Positions 41,226 to 49,778 of a stretch of DNA of 64,000 nt are shown piece after piece. Location: positions 1,612,001 to 1,676,000 of the forward strand of contig NZ_CP059472.1 of the NCBI RefSeq assembly GCF_014041915.1. Direction: 5' to 3'. Positions within the stretch are counted from its first letter, which is position 1, and every line of letters begins with the position of its first letter. The notes under the pieces are model-generated. The model made no database searches. It saw nothing but the letters and a program-made list of their open reading frames with translations, and was not told the origin of the DNA. A program made the position numbers and the translations under genes. This stretch comes from Marnyiella aurantia. Its GTDB lineage: Bacteria > Bacteroidota > Bacteroidia > Flavobacteriales > Weeksellaceae.

Positions 41226-42920
41226 ATGAAAAATATTTTCATACTGCTGATTCTGGGTTGTACTGTTCTGAATGCCCAGCAACTGCAAACTCCCTACGAA
41301 CAAGGCAATGGCAACCAAACCACTACCTACGGGGAAATGACGGCCTATTACGAGGATTTAGACAGGGCATTTGAGACCATCTCAGTCGAAAATTTCGGAC
41401 AGGATGATAATGGCGAACCCATCCGGGTAGTGCTTTTTACTCCTTCAAATAATAAAAACCTGCCGGTACTTCTCATCAATAACGGTATTCATCCCGGAGA
41501 ACCCGACGGTATTGACGCTACAATGATGTTGATGCGCGACCTCGCCACAGGCAAAATCATTTCGAAGAATTTGAAGGTCGCGGCGGTGCAGTGCTATAAT
41601 ATTTCGGGTATGCAGAGACGCGGGAAGTTCAGCCGTGTAAATCAGAACGGTCCGGAGGAGTACGGCTTCCGCGGCAATGCCCGCAATTATGACCTGAACC
41701 GTGATTTCATTAAGAATGACAGTGAAAATGCGAAGGCCTTTCAGCAGATCTTCCATCATTTTAGACCAATTTACTTCATCGACAATCATGTAAGTAACGG
41801 TGCAGACTACCAGTATCTTTTCACCTATATATCTACCAATAAAGAAAGACTTGGCAAGACGTTGGGAACTTATCTTCACACAAAAATGCAGCCGGCCATC
41901 CTGCAGCAACTTGAAAAAAAAGGTATTCTGACCACGCCTTACGTCAATATTCACGGCGAAGCTCCAGACAAAGGATTTCCCTCATTTATGGATTCGCCGA
42001 GATTTGCCACAGGTTATACCACACTTTTCAATACAATGGGCACCGTAGCGGAAACGCATATGCTTAAGCCTTATGCCGACCGCGTAAGGGCCACTTATGA
42101 ATATATGCTGAGTTCGCTGGAATATGTGGGCAGAAACCGTTCGGAAATCCAGAAGAAGATACAGGAAAGTGCCGCGGAACTTCGGCCCGGTAAAAAGTAT
42201 ACACTTCGCTGGAAACTTACTGAGAATAAACACAAACTGCTGGATTTCAAAGGTTTTGAAGCCCGGCGTAAGACAAGTCTAGTTTCCGGAAAACCCCGGC
42301 TGTATTACGACAGAACCATGCCCTTTAACAGGAAAATTAAGTTTTTTGATGAATATGCATCTGATCTTCAGGTAACCGTTCCGCGGTATTATGCAGTGCC
42401 AAAATCGGAAAGAACAGTTATTGAACATCTTAAAAGAAACAGGATAGAGATGCGGGAGTTAGTGCGTGACTCCACGGTAATGGTCGAAATGTATACGATT
42501 GTAGATTTTCAGACCGTCAAAAGTCCGTATGAAGGTCATTACCTGCATTATGATACCCAAACGAAGTCCGAGTTTAAAAGCATCAGCCTCAGCAAAGGAG
42601 ATTATCTGGTACCCGGTGCGCAGGAAGGAGTGAAGTATCTTCTGGAGACACTGGAACCGTCGGCAGCCGATTCTTTCTTCAACTGGAACTTCTTTGACGC
42701 CATATTGGGACAAAAGGAATATTTTTCTGATTATGTTTTCGAAGATACTGCGGCTGAATTACTTAACATTGATACCGTTCTGAAAACGGCATTTGAAATG
42801 GAGAAGGTCATCAATCCCAAATTCGGGAAAGATGAGAAGGCGCAGCTTGACTGGATTTACAGGAAGTCACCTTACTACGAAGATACGGTTAACCGGTATC
42901 CAATTTTCCGTCTTCCGTAA
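41226..42920 (+). CDS. M14 family metallopeptidase (carboxypeptidase-like), secreted
   Basis: 564 residues with a signal peptide (MKNIFILLILGCTVLNA). The zinc ligands are H89 and E92 in NNGIHPGEPDG and H188 in FIDNHVSNGADYQY, as in M14 peptidases. The Arg/Asn pair in NARNYDLNRD suits substrate binding. A typical role is removal of C-terminal residues or cleavage of peptidoglycan peptides in the periplasm. The C-terminal 250 residues are of unknown function. No C-terminal T9SS sorting domain is visible, so export to the cell surface by that route is not suggested. Confidence 0.9.
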   Translation: MKNIFILLILGCTVLNAQQLQTPYEQGNGNQTTTYGEMTAYYEDLDRAFETISVENFGQDDNGEPIRVVLFTPSNNKNLPVLLINNGIHPGEPDGIDATMMLMRDLATGKIISKNLKVAAVQCYNISGMQRRGKFSRVNQNGPEEYGFRGNARNYDLNRDFIKNDSENAKAFQQIFHHFRPIYFIDNHVSNGADYQYLFTYISTNKERLGKTLGTYLHTKMQPAILQQLEKKGILTTPYVNIHGEAPDKGFPSFMDSPRFATGYTTLFNTMGTVAETHMLKPYADRVRATYEYMLSSLEYVGRNRSEIQKKIQESAAELRPGKKYTLRWKLTENKHKLLDFKGFEARRKTSLVSGKPRLYYDRTMPFNRKIKFFDEYASDLQVTVPRYYAVPKSERTVIEHLKRNRIEMRELVRDSTVMVEMYTIVDFQTVKSPYEGHYLHYDTQTKSEFKSISLSKGDYLVPGAQEGVKYLLETLEPSAADSFFNWNFFDAILGQKEYFSDYVFEDTAAELLNIDTVLKTAFEMEKVINPKFGKDEKAQLDWIYRKSPYYEDTVNRYPIFRLP

Positions 42921-42946
42921 CTAATATAAGTGCTAACTTTAGGTTA

Positions 42947-43234
42947 ATGAAACTGAAAATAGTACTGAGTCTTTTCTGTTTGTTTTATATATCGTCAATC
43001 ATTCTATTGTCCGCGGATTTGTACACACCCGGTGAAAGTGCAGGTAAAGTACTTCGCGCCATATTAGAACTTCTGACCATTCCCGTAGTTTTGGCTGTGC
43101 CAGCACAGGTGGTCAGCTGCGGATTTCTGTATTTCCGGACGGATAGCTCGGGAAAGTCTGGTTTTTTAGCTCCCCTGATAATCAATCTCATTAGCCTGAT
43201 CATCATGATTGTGGCCACACTCGCCGGAATTTAA
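42947..43234 (+). CDS. Small membrane protein of unknown function
   Basis: 95 residues with three hydrophobic spans: LKIVLSLFCLFYISSIILLS, TIPVVLAVPAQVVSCGFLYF and LIINLISLIIMIVATLAGI. No motif can be named. It lies 26 bp downstream of the M14 gene and overlaps the opposing JmjC-like gene by 4 bp, so it probably shares the peptidase transcript. Confidence 0.6.
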   Translation: MKLKIVLSLFCLFYISSIILLSADLYTPGESAGKVLRAILELLTIPVVLAVPAQVVSCGFLYFRTDSSGKSGFLAPLIINLISLIIMIVATLAGI

Positions 43235-44121
43235 AGAGATCTCTTCGGACGGTTTTTTTTCAGTGCATATTCTGCATTATTGATGGCGCGTTTCTCCTTC
43301 CAGTCCATATATTTTTGGCGAAAAAGCTTTTTCATCAGATTATCGAAGTTCCGCTGAACCGTTAAGTTAAGAATTGAACGGGCTTTCACTGCCAAAGATT
43401 TATCCCAGGCACGCAGTGAGATGGAAAAACTGCCGTCCAGATACTTCATCCAGTGCCAGTAGCCAGTGGGCATAAAGAGGGTGTCACCGTGCTCCAGAAA
43501 ACATTCTATCCCTTCAATACCGTTAAGCGCAGGAAATTGGTCCAAATCAGGGTTCGAAATGTCAAAATCCTCCATGGCATAGGTTGCAAACGGCATTTTA
43601 TAAAGCCGTCTTTTCCATTTATTCTCAAAGAGAAGTATATGTTTGCGGCCATTAAAATGCGTGTGGAAAATGTGCGCGAGATCTATATCGTAATGAAGAA
43701 AGGTTACCGAACCTTTGCCGCCAAAGAACATATTGGGGTATTTGTCCAGGAAACCTCCCATCAAATCTTTAGGCGGTATATAGTCCTGCTGTAGTTTCGG
43801 AGATGATTTTATAGGATTGAAAAGGAATATGCGCAGGTCTGTTGGAGTGTCTTTTATTAAATCCAGATAATCGCCAAATTTCATTTTTGCAGCGTGGGCG
43901 TTAATCGGTGCGGCCGGATCGGCCTTGGAGGAATCATGCAGCGGCACTTCCACATCGCCTATGGAATCCTTCAGGTAATCAAAAGTCCATTTTTGGTAAG
44001 CCGGCCAGTTCCGGGCCATGTTTCGGATAACAACAGGTTTTCTGGGCTTCAGGTACTTTGTATAAAACTCTTCTTTACTGATGTCTTCCACTACATCAAT
44101 CGGCTTGTATATAATGCCCAT
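43231..44121 (-). CDS. Cupin-like (JmjC-type) protein, putative Fe(II)/2-oxoglutarate oxygenase
   Basis: 296 residues. The iron-binding facial triad is H143-x-D145 in TFLHYDIDLAH and H223 in FMPTGYWHWMKY, the arrangement of JmjC/cupin_8 hydroxylases. GDTLFMPTGYWHWM is diagnostic of the family. Such enzymes hydroxylate amino acids on proteins, for instance ribosomal proteins. The substrate here is unknown. It overlaps the small membrane protein gene by 4 bp, tail to tail. Confidence 0.88.
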   Translation of the reverse strand: MGIIYKPIDVVEDISKEEFYTKYLKPRKPVVIRNMARNWPAYQKWTFDYLKDSIGDVEVPLHDSSKADPAAPINAHAAKMKFGDYLDLIKDTPTDLRIFLFNPIKSSPKLQQDYIPPKDLMGGFLDKYPNMFFGGKGSVTFLHYDIDLAHIFHTHFNGRKHILLFENKWKRRLYKMPFATYAMEDFDISNPDLDQFPALNGIEGIECFLEHGDTLFMPTGYWHWMKYLDGSFSISLRAWDKSLAVKARSILNLTVQRNFDNLMKKLFRQKYMDWKEKRAINNAEYALKKNRPKRSL

Positions 44122-44270
44122 CTTCTTTTTTAATTTGATGGCTAATTTATTAATTAATTTGGCGGACTATTTACATTTATGCATTAAGCCCGTTGCGACA
44201 TTCCCATCACGCTCGAAGCAACTGTGTAACAACTCAGCAAAATGGTTTACTAATATTTCAAAGCTAATTT

Positions 44271-46982
44271 ATGAAAACAAAATTCCTCATTTTCCTGCTA
44301 TTTTGCTGTTCCGTAATCACTTTTGCACAGAAAACCATTTCCGGCAAAATTAAGAACTCGGACGGTGAGTTCGTGCCAAGTGCCAGCGTAACGGTGGAGG
44401 AAAAAGGAAAAGATGCCATTATCGCATATGCCATTACCAACAGTAAAGGTGAATATAAAGTAACATTTACTTCAGCAGAGTCGGATGTAGACCTGAAGAT
44501 TAAGGCTTTTAATCATAAGCCTGTTACCCGAAGTGTACAGAATACCAGCCAAAATCTGGATTTTACGCTCGATACTGAGGCCACAGAAATAAAGGAGATT
44601 CAGCTGAAAACGCGGTTGATTACCAAACGGGGTGATACAATTTCCTATGACATCCAGTCTTTTGACAGTAAAAATGACCGGACCCTGGCCGATGTTCTGA
44701 AAAGGATGCCGGGTATAGAAGTGAATAAAGACGGCTCAATCCTTTATCAGGGCCAGCCGCTGTCCAAGTTTTATGTGAACGGTAAAGACCTGATGGAGGG
44801 TGGTTACGGCGTTGTGAATAATGCGCTGCCAAAGGATGCAGTACAGAAAGTTGAAGTACTGGAAAACCACCAACCCGTAAAGATCCTGCAGGACAAGGTT
44901 CCTTCTGATCAGGCAGCTATTAATATCAAACTTAAAAAGCAGGTTACGATGACCGGCCGTGGTGAAGTGGGCGTAGGAATCTCTGACCCCGCAATCTGGA
45001 ATGTGAAACTTACGCCCATGTTCTTTGGCCAGAAAAACCAGTGGGTGGTAAATTACAAGACAAATAATACAGGTGAAACTGTAGAAAATGAAGGAAATAT
45101 GTTCGCCATGGGTAACCGTTGGGAAGGCCGGCGCAGTAATGCCTCGCAGAACAGCTGGCTGAGCGTGGAACGTGCCGCTGTTCCTAACTTACCGGAGAAG
45201 AGATATTTGATGAATAATATCCATTTCCTTAGTGCCAATCTGCTGACTTCTCCTTTCAAGAACAAGGAATGGGAGCTCAAAGCTAACGCCAGTTATGTAA
45301 ACAATGCAGTGGAAAGGGAGTCCTACGAGGAAACCTTTTTCAAAAAGGAAAATTTCACCGAATTTAACATAAGGGACAATAATCTGTATACCAACAAAGC
45401 TAAAGGAGAAATTATTTTTACAAAAAACGCAAAGGAAGGCTTCTTTAAGAATGTAACCAGTTTTAACCAGTTCTGGAATGAAGACAGAGCATCCATTAAC
45501 CTGAAAAACTCGGAGGACGATCTGCTTAATAAAAACTCACGTCAGACATTAAGTTCACCTACAGGCTCTTTTCAGAATTCACTCAGTACTATTATACCTC
45601 TGAAATCAAAAATGCTGAATGTGATGTCCTACATCAGCTATCAGGATGACAACCAGCTACTGCGCGTAACACCGGGCAACTATGTATTTTATCCTGAGTT
45701 AGTTACGGGCCCCGGGAGCGTGCCGGTGTTCAACAATATCTTCGCTGATTTGCCTGAGGTAAGCCAGGATTTCGGAATGAAAACTTTTGAAGCCAATCAT
45801 TCAGCGACGATGGGTTTCACTAAAAAGTTCTGGACTTTCACACCGGAAATTGGATTTAATTATACAGGCAACAGTCTCAATTCGGAAATTCTTGAATTTG
45901 CCAATGCACCTTATAATCAGCGCCGGGAGGATTTCTCCAATGATCTCCGTTTTAGGGAGGCTGTGCCTTACGTGGGACTTGGAGTAAATTATAAGTCGGA
46001 GGCCTGGACCGTTGGAATCCAATTGCCTGTTAACTATAATATGATCACGGCTGAGGATGCTGGACGTTCCGTTAATAAAGACTTTGACAAGATTACATTT
46101 GAACCTTCCGGATTTGTGCAGTACTCTTTTGCGTCTTTCTGGAAAGCTGCTTTAAGCGGTAACTGGAATTATAATTTTGCTACAATCAACGATCTGTATG
46201 GTGGAATTTTAATGTCGCGTCCAACTTCCTTTTCAGCAATGAATCCGGATAACCCTTTGTCCGAAACTGAATCCAAGCGTGCTGGTTCGCGTATTGAGTA
46301 CCGAAATCCGCTGAATAATCTTTTCTTCAACGTAAATTACAGTCTTTCACAAACTGACCGTAATCTTATTGCTGATATTGACCGGGGAATTGGTTTCGGA
46401 ATCATAAGTTATATAGAGCAGGATAACCAAATTGTAAGCAACTCCCAAAGTGCCGAGATAGGGAAATACTTTCCAAAGTTTAAATCAAACCTGTCCCTTT
46501 CATTCCGCAACTCAACTACCACCTCAGACAATGCCCGTGGAGGCGAGATCTTTGAGAATAAGAATTCCACTCAGAACCTTACCTTTAAGCTTAATAATGC
46601 TTATTTTTCGTGGATGACGCTGGATTATAATTTCACAACAGGATGGGGTAAAAACAGCAGTACATTTGGAGATTCAGAGACAGGCAGCTTCAACCATAAC
46701 CTGGGGCTTACTGTATATCCGGTGGAAAACCATTCGGTAACCCTGAACTGGGACCAGCTCAATTACTCCAGTGGCGACCAAAATTTCAAAAATGGATTCT
46801 ATGACCTGACCTATCAGTATGCATGGGCGGCAAAAAAGGTGGATTTCGAATTGAAATGGCTCAATATCGCAAATAAGAAAGTTTTTGAACGTGTGTTTGA
46901 TGATGCCTTTACGTATTCATTCGAACGCATCAGAATTCGTCCCAGTCAGTTTATGGTTGCTGTGAAGTTTAATTTCAAGTAA
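44271..46982 (+). CDS. TonB-dependent-receptor-like outer membrane barrel protein
   Basis: 903 residues. A signal peptide (MKTKFLIFLLFCCSVITFA) is followed by a carboxypeptidase-regulatory-like domain (KTISGKIKNSDGEFVPSASVTVEEKG, about 20-100). A plug-like domain comes next (about 110-230, with LADVLKRMPGIEVNKDGSILYQGQPLSKFYVNGKDL). The remainder is a long beta-barrel of alternating polar and hydrophobic strands ending in MVAVKFNFK. It is the first gene of an operon with a GLPGLI protein 8 bp on. No TonB box could be picked with confidence. Ligand unknown. Confidence 0.85.
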   Translation: MKTKFLIFLLFCCSVITFAQKTISGKIKNSDGEFVPSASVTVEEKGKDAIIAYAITNSKGEYKVTFTSAESDVDLKIKAFNHKPVTRSVQNTSQNLDFTLDTEATEIKEIQLKTRLITKRGDTISYDIQSFDSKNDRTLADVLKRMPGIEVNKDGSILYQGQPLSKFYVNGKDLMEGGYGVVNNALPKDAVQKVEVLENHQPVKILQDKVPSDQAAINIKLKKQVTMTGRGEVGVGISDPAIWNVKLTPMFFGQKNQWVVNYKTNNTGETVENEGNMFAMGNRWEGRRSNASQNSWLSVERAAVPNLPEKRYLMNNIHFLSANLLTSPFKNKEWELKANASYVNNAVERESYEETFFKKENFTEFNIRDNNLYTNKAKGEIIFTKNAKEGFFKNVTSFNQFWNEDRASINLKNSEDDLLNKNSRQTLSSPTGSFQNSLSTIIPLKSKMLNVMSYISYQDDNQLLRVTPGNYVFYPELVTGPGSVPVFNNIFADLPEVSQDFGMKTFEANHSATMGFTKKFWTFTPEIGFNYTGNSLNSEILEFANAPYNQRREDFSNDLRFREAVPYVGLGVNYKSEAWTVGIQLPVNYNMITAEDAGRSVNKDFDKITFEPSGFVQYSFASFWKAALSGNWNYNFATINDLYGGILMSRPTSFSAMNPDNPLSETESKRAGSRIEYRNPLNNLFFNVNYSLSQTDRNLIADIDRGIGFGIISYIEQDNQIVSNSQSAEIGKYFPKFKSNLSLSFRNSTTTSDNARGGEIFENKNSTQNLTFKLNNAYFSWMTLDYNFTTGWGKNSSTFGDSETGSFNHNLGLTVYPVENHSVTLNWDQLNYSSGDQNFKNGFYDLTYQYAWAAKKVDFELKWLNIANKKVFERVFDDAFTYSFERIRIRPSQFMVAVKFNFK

Positions 46983-46990
46983 TAAAAATA

Positions 46991-47863
46991 ATGAGAAAAT
47001 TAGCCCTTATTCTGGTTTTTGCATCGGTAATGACCTTCGCTCAGGTCAACCGGTTTATCTACGAATACTCTTTCCGCGCAGACTCTACAAAGACAGACAG
47101 CCTGAAAACAGAATGGATGTATCTGGACGTAGCTGATAAGGGTTCGGTGTACTACAGTAAGACTGCATTTGAAGCGGATTCCATCATAAACGAAAGCCTG
47201 AAGAAACAGTTGGCTTCAGGAACGAGGAATATATCCATGTCACGGCAGAACTACGCAAGTTCAATTACGTATAAAGTGGAAAAAAGTTATCCTTCCTACC
47301 AATCCCTGCTGATTACTGAGATCGGAAATGAACGGTATAAAGTAACTGAGGACCGCACTATAAACTGGAAAATCAGTTCCGAAAAAAAACAGGTGGGTGA
47401 GTTTAATGCTCAGAAAGCAACAGGTCAGTTTGCCGGCCGGAGCTGGACTGCCTGGTTTACAACGGACATTCCAATTCAGGAAGGACCCTATAAATTCCAC
47501 GGTTTGCCGGGACTTATTGTAGCCGTTCACGACGGTACCGGCAGCCACCGAATGGAACTGAAGGGAGTGAAGAAGATGGCTGCAGTGAATCAGGAAACGC
47601 TGGATACCAAAGGAAAGGATATTCCGCTCATTGGAAGGAAACCTATTGATGTAACGCGTGCTCAATATGTTAAACTTCTTAAGCAATACGAAAATGATCC
47701 GGTGCAGGGAATGCGGGAACTCCTTAACCGCCCCAATTCTACGGTGAAGATTAATGTAAACGGTACGGAATATTCGGACTCTAAGGATATCCTTAAGTTG
47801 ATGGAGAAAACCGCACGCGATAATCTGGCGGCCAATAATAACAGAATTGAACTTCAACCATAG
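46991..47863 (+). CDS. GLPGLI family protein, copy 1
   Basis: 290 residues with a signal peptide (MRKLALILVFASVMTFA). The motif GLPGLI is at 171-176, preceded by WTAWFTTDIPIQEGPYKFH, the most conserved part of the family. Beta-strand patterns dominate. The function is unknown. Members often sit beside TonB-receptor-like barrels in Flavobacteria, as this one does (8 bp after the barrel gene). The protein is probably periplasmic or surface-attached. Confidence 0.93.
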   Translation: MRKLALILVFASVMTFAQVNRFIYEYSFRADSTKTDSLKTEWMYLDVADKGSVYYSKTAFEADSIINESLKKQLASGTRNISMSRQNYASSITYKVEKSYPSYQSLLITEIGNERYKVTEDRTINWKISSEKKQVGEFNAQKATGQFAGRSWTAWFTTDIPIQEGPYKFHGLPGLIVAVHDGTGSHRMELKGVKKMAAVNQETLDTKGKDIPLIGRKPIDVTRAQYVKLLKQYENDPVQGMRELLNRPNSTVKINVNGTEYSDSKDILKLMEKTARDNLAANNNRIELQP

Positions 47864-47888
47864 AAAAAGCCCTGATGAGGGCTTTTTT
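47864..47888. terminator. Bidirectional terminator between GLPGLI copy 1 and dinB-like
   Basis: AAAAAGCCCT (47864-47873) pairs with 47878-47887, loop GATG, then T residues. It directly follows the stop codon and suits both convergent genes. Confidence 0.85.
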
Positions 47889-47893
47889 CAATG

Positions 47894-48391
47894 TTAAAAG
47901 TTTTCATTATCAGCGCTGGGGCCGTAACTGCCAGGAAGCGGAATTTCCAGCAGGCGGTAATATACACCAAGCTGGGCGCGGTGGTGGGTGATTTGGTTTA
48001 GGGCATGGCGTATAGCTTCGTACTTACTGAACCTGGCAAGAATTTGTTCTCCCATACTCATGCTCCATCTGCCGTTCAGATCTTTTTCGTCCATATTACT
48101 CAGTTTTTCGATGCTCTTAGCGTAGCCATCTTCAAACATTTGCAGCAATCCGTCTCTGTCTGTAAGTATTGTTGGCTCGTACTCTCCTGAAGCAAAGTCC
48201 AGATTCTCCGTAGTCATCATAAAATGTGGCCAGCCGAAGATTTCAGCAAGATGGGTAGCCAGCGGCATCATCTTCATGCTTTTTTCATGCGGAGCATAAT
48301 CGTTTTTCCCTTCGGGATACAGCTCAAGAAATTTTCTGGTGGTCTCGTACTCCTGCTGCAGTTCTGTTCTTAGGTTGGGTAAGGTGTCCAT
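47894..48391 (-). CDS. DinB family protein
   Basis: 165 residues, four-helix bundle of the DinB/YfiT type. Metal-binding-like histidines appear in ATHLAEIFGW and in NQITHHRAQLGVYYRLLEIP, the latter being the third-helix signature. Members include metal-dependent hydrolases and thiol transferases, for example bacillithiol transferase-like enzymes; the substrate here is unknown. It interrupts the two GLPGLI genes in the opposite orientation. Confidence 0.88.
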   Translation of the reverse strand: MDTLPNLRTELQQEYETTRKFLELYPEGKNDYAPHEKSMKMMPLATHLAEIFGWPHFMMTTENLDFASGEYEPTILTDRDGLLQMFEDGYAKSIEKLSNMDEKDLNGRWSMSMGEQILARFSKYEAIRHALNQITHHRAQLGVYYRLLEIPLPGSYGPSADNENF

Positions 48392-48500
48392 GGATTTTTT
48401 GTTTAAAGTTAATCATATATCAGAAATGATTCACAGTTATTCTGAATGTTCCTTGTAACATTTTTGTTATAGGGTTACACTAATAAAGAAATATTGAGAT

Positions 48501-49385
48501 ATGAAGAGAATTTTCACATTAGTGTTGGTAACTGCGTTTTTTGCCTTAAACGCCCAACAGACTGCAAACCGGTTTTTTTATGAACTTACTTTTAAACCTA
48601 AAAAGGACTCCACACGTACGGAAAAGGTAATGACCACTCTTGATATTGTGGCAGATAAATCCATTTACCAGGATTTTACGGTGCCTGCGCAGGATTCACT
48701 TATAAAACTGGAAGTAGAAACTATGGAGAAAAGCGGTGCGTGGAAGGATATCACGAAATCGATCCGCATGCCGAAATTTACCCATAAGATCCAGAAATCT
48801 TATCCTGATATGAAGGTTACCTATTCCGACCAGATCAGTATGAAGAGATTCGGATATGAAGAAACAGCAAAACCAACATGGACTATACTTTCTGAAAAAG
48901 AAAAAATAGGAGAGTATAATACCCAGAAGGCCACTACAGAACTGGGCGGAAGGAAATGGACTGCATGGTTTACAACAGAACTTCCTTTTCCGGACGGACC
49001 GTATAAATTTGCAGGTCTACCCGGCTTAATCGTAAAAGTTGAGGATACAAACAAGGATTACAGCTGGACAATAAAAGGCAATAAGAAAGTCCAGAACTGG
49101 GAAGAACTTTCCTATGCTGAAAAACTCAACTCCAAGTACGGCTTGAGTCAGAATGTAGTGATTGTAGCCCGGGATAAATTTGAAAAATCGCTGGAGAACT
49201 TCAAGGCAGATCCAATGGCAGAGATGCGTCCATACATGACTCCGGAAATGATGGGCCGTAAGATGCCTGGCTCCGATAAAACTATTGGAGAATTTGTTAA
49301 AGACCAGGAAAAGTTTGCCAAGGATTTTTATGGCTCAAACAACAATCCAATTGAAATCCCAACATCAGGCGGCAAGAAGAAATAA
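48501..49385 (+). CDS. GLPGLI family protein, copy 2
   Basis: 294 residues with a signal peptide (MKRIFTLVLVTAFFALNA). GLPGLI is at 172-177 after KWTAWFTTELPFPDGPYKFA. It is a clear paralogue of the gene at 46991, with matching order (RFFYELTFK at the start, EKIGEYNTQKATTE in the middle). The C-terminus is a basic GGKKK. It is expressed separately: a 116-bp gap, an inverted dinB-like gene and a terminator split it from copy 1. Confidence 0.93.
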   Translation: MKRIFTLVLVTAFFALNAQQTANRFFYELTFKPKKDSTRTEKVMTTLDIVADKSIYQDFTVPAQDSLIKLEVETMEKSGAWKDITKSIRMPKFTHKIQKSYPDMKVTYSDQISMKRFGYEETAKPTWTILSEKEKIGEYNTQKATTELGGRKWTAWFTTELPFPDGPYKFAGLPGLIVKVEDTNKDYSWTIKGNKKVQNWEELSYAEKLNSKYGLSQNVVIVARDKFEKSLENFKADPMAEMRPYMTPEMMGRKMPGSDKTIGEFVKDQEKFAKDFYGSNNNPIEIPTSGGKKK

Positions 49386-49406
49386 AATAGTAGCAATATT
49401 TAACCC

Positions 49407-49439
49407 AAAAGCCCGGTGCACTCATATCCGGGCTTTTTT
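49407..49439 (+). terminator. Terminator of GLPGLI copy 2
   Basis: AAAAGCCCGG (49407-49416) pairs with 49428-49437, loop 11 nt, then T residues. Confidence 0.85.
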
Positions 49440-49469
49440 AATGGAATCACCCCGCTGTACACCAAATCC

Positions 49470-49492
49470 TTATTTAGATTAAATTTAAATAA
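49470..49492. promoter_or_regulatory. Candidate iron-responsive operator of feoAB
   Basis: A 23-bp inverted repeat: TTATTTAGATT (49470-49480), a central A, then AATTTAAATAA (49482-49492); 10 of 11 arm positions pair. It lies just upstream of the -7 element (49495-49502), covering the -33 region, where a repressor would block RNA polymerase. Size and shape suit a DtxR/IdeR- or Fur-type site, and iron control of feoAB is common. The protein that binds is inferred. Confidence 0.6.
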
Positions 49493-49494
49493 CG

Positions 49495-49502
49495 TATATT
49501 TG
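49495..49502 (+). promoter_or_regulatory. -7 promoter element of feoA
   Basis: TATATTTG matches TAnnTTTG exactly. It ends 17 bp before the TTG start, so the leader would be only about 10 nt. Confidence 0.65.
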
Positions 49503-49519
49503 CACCTAAATTTACAGGC

Positions 49520-49777
49520 TTGAAAAACGATCTTTCCAACAAACTTTGCTGCTTCCCGCGAAACATTTCTGGGAAGGTTTTGGATTACGAAAATGAACAT
49601 CTGGAGATGCCGGGAAAAATCATTGAAATGGGACTTCTGCCCGGAACTGTTTTCCGTGTACTCTATCAGGCTCCGTTCAGCGGGCCGCTTTACGTTGAAT
49701 TTGGAGAGGAGAAAAGCCGGATAGCCCTTCGTCAGGAAGAGGCACGCTTCATCATTGTGGAAACCCTTAAAGACTGA
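49520..49777 (+). CDS. feoA: FeoA ferrous iron transport protein
   Basis: 85 residues, SH3-like domain. FeoA assists FeoB, the Fe(II) transporter. The body shows MPGKIIEMGLLPGTVFRVL and a mid-domain PFSGPLYVEFGEEKSRIALRQEEARFI, the typical FeoA fold. The frame is open from 49493 but no ATG lies before residue 30, which would be too short; I chose TTG at 49520. FeoB starts 1 bp after its stop, so translation is coupled. Confidence 0.88.
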   Translation: MKNDLSNKLCCFPRNISGKVLDYENEHLEMPGKIIEMGLLPGTVFRVLYQAPFSGPLYVEFGEEKSRIALRQEEARFIIVETLKD

Positions 49778-49778
49778 G

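Noticed and set aside
49440-49520. Riboswitch upstream of feoA
   Set aside because: The leader would be only about 10 nt; the palindrome lies before the promoter box, not in the transcript.
49755-49778. GTG start eight codons upstream for feoB
   Set aside because: It overlaps feoA, and the ATG at 49779 sits one base after the feoA stop, which suits coupled translation.
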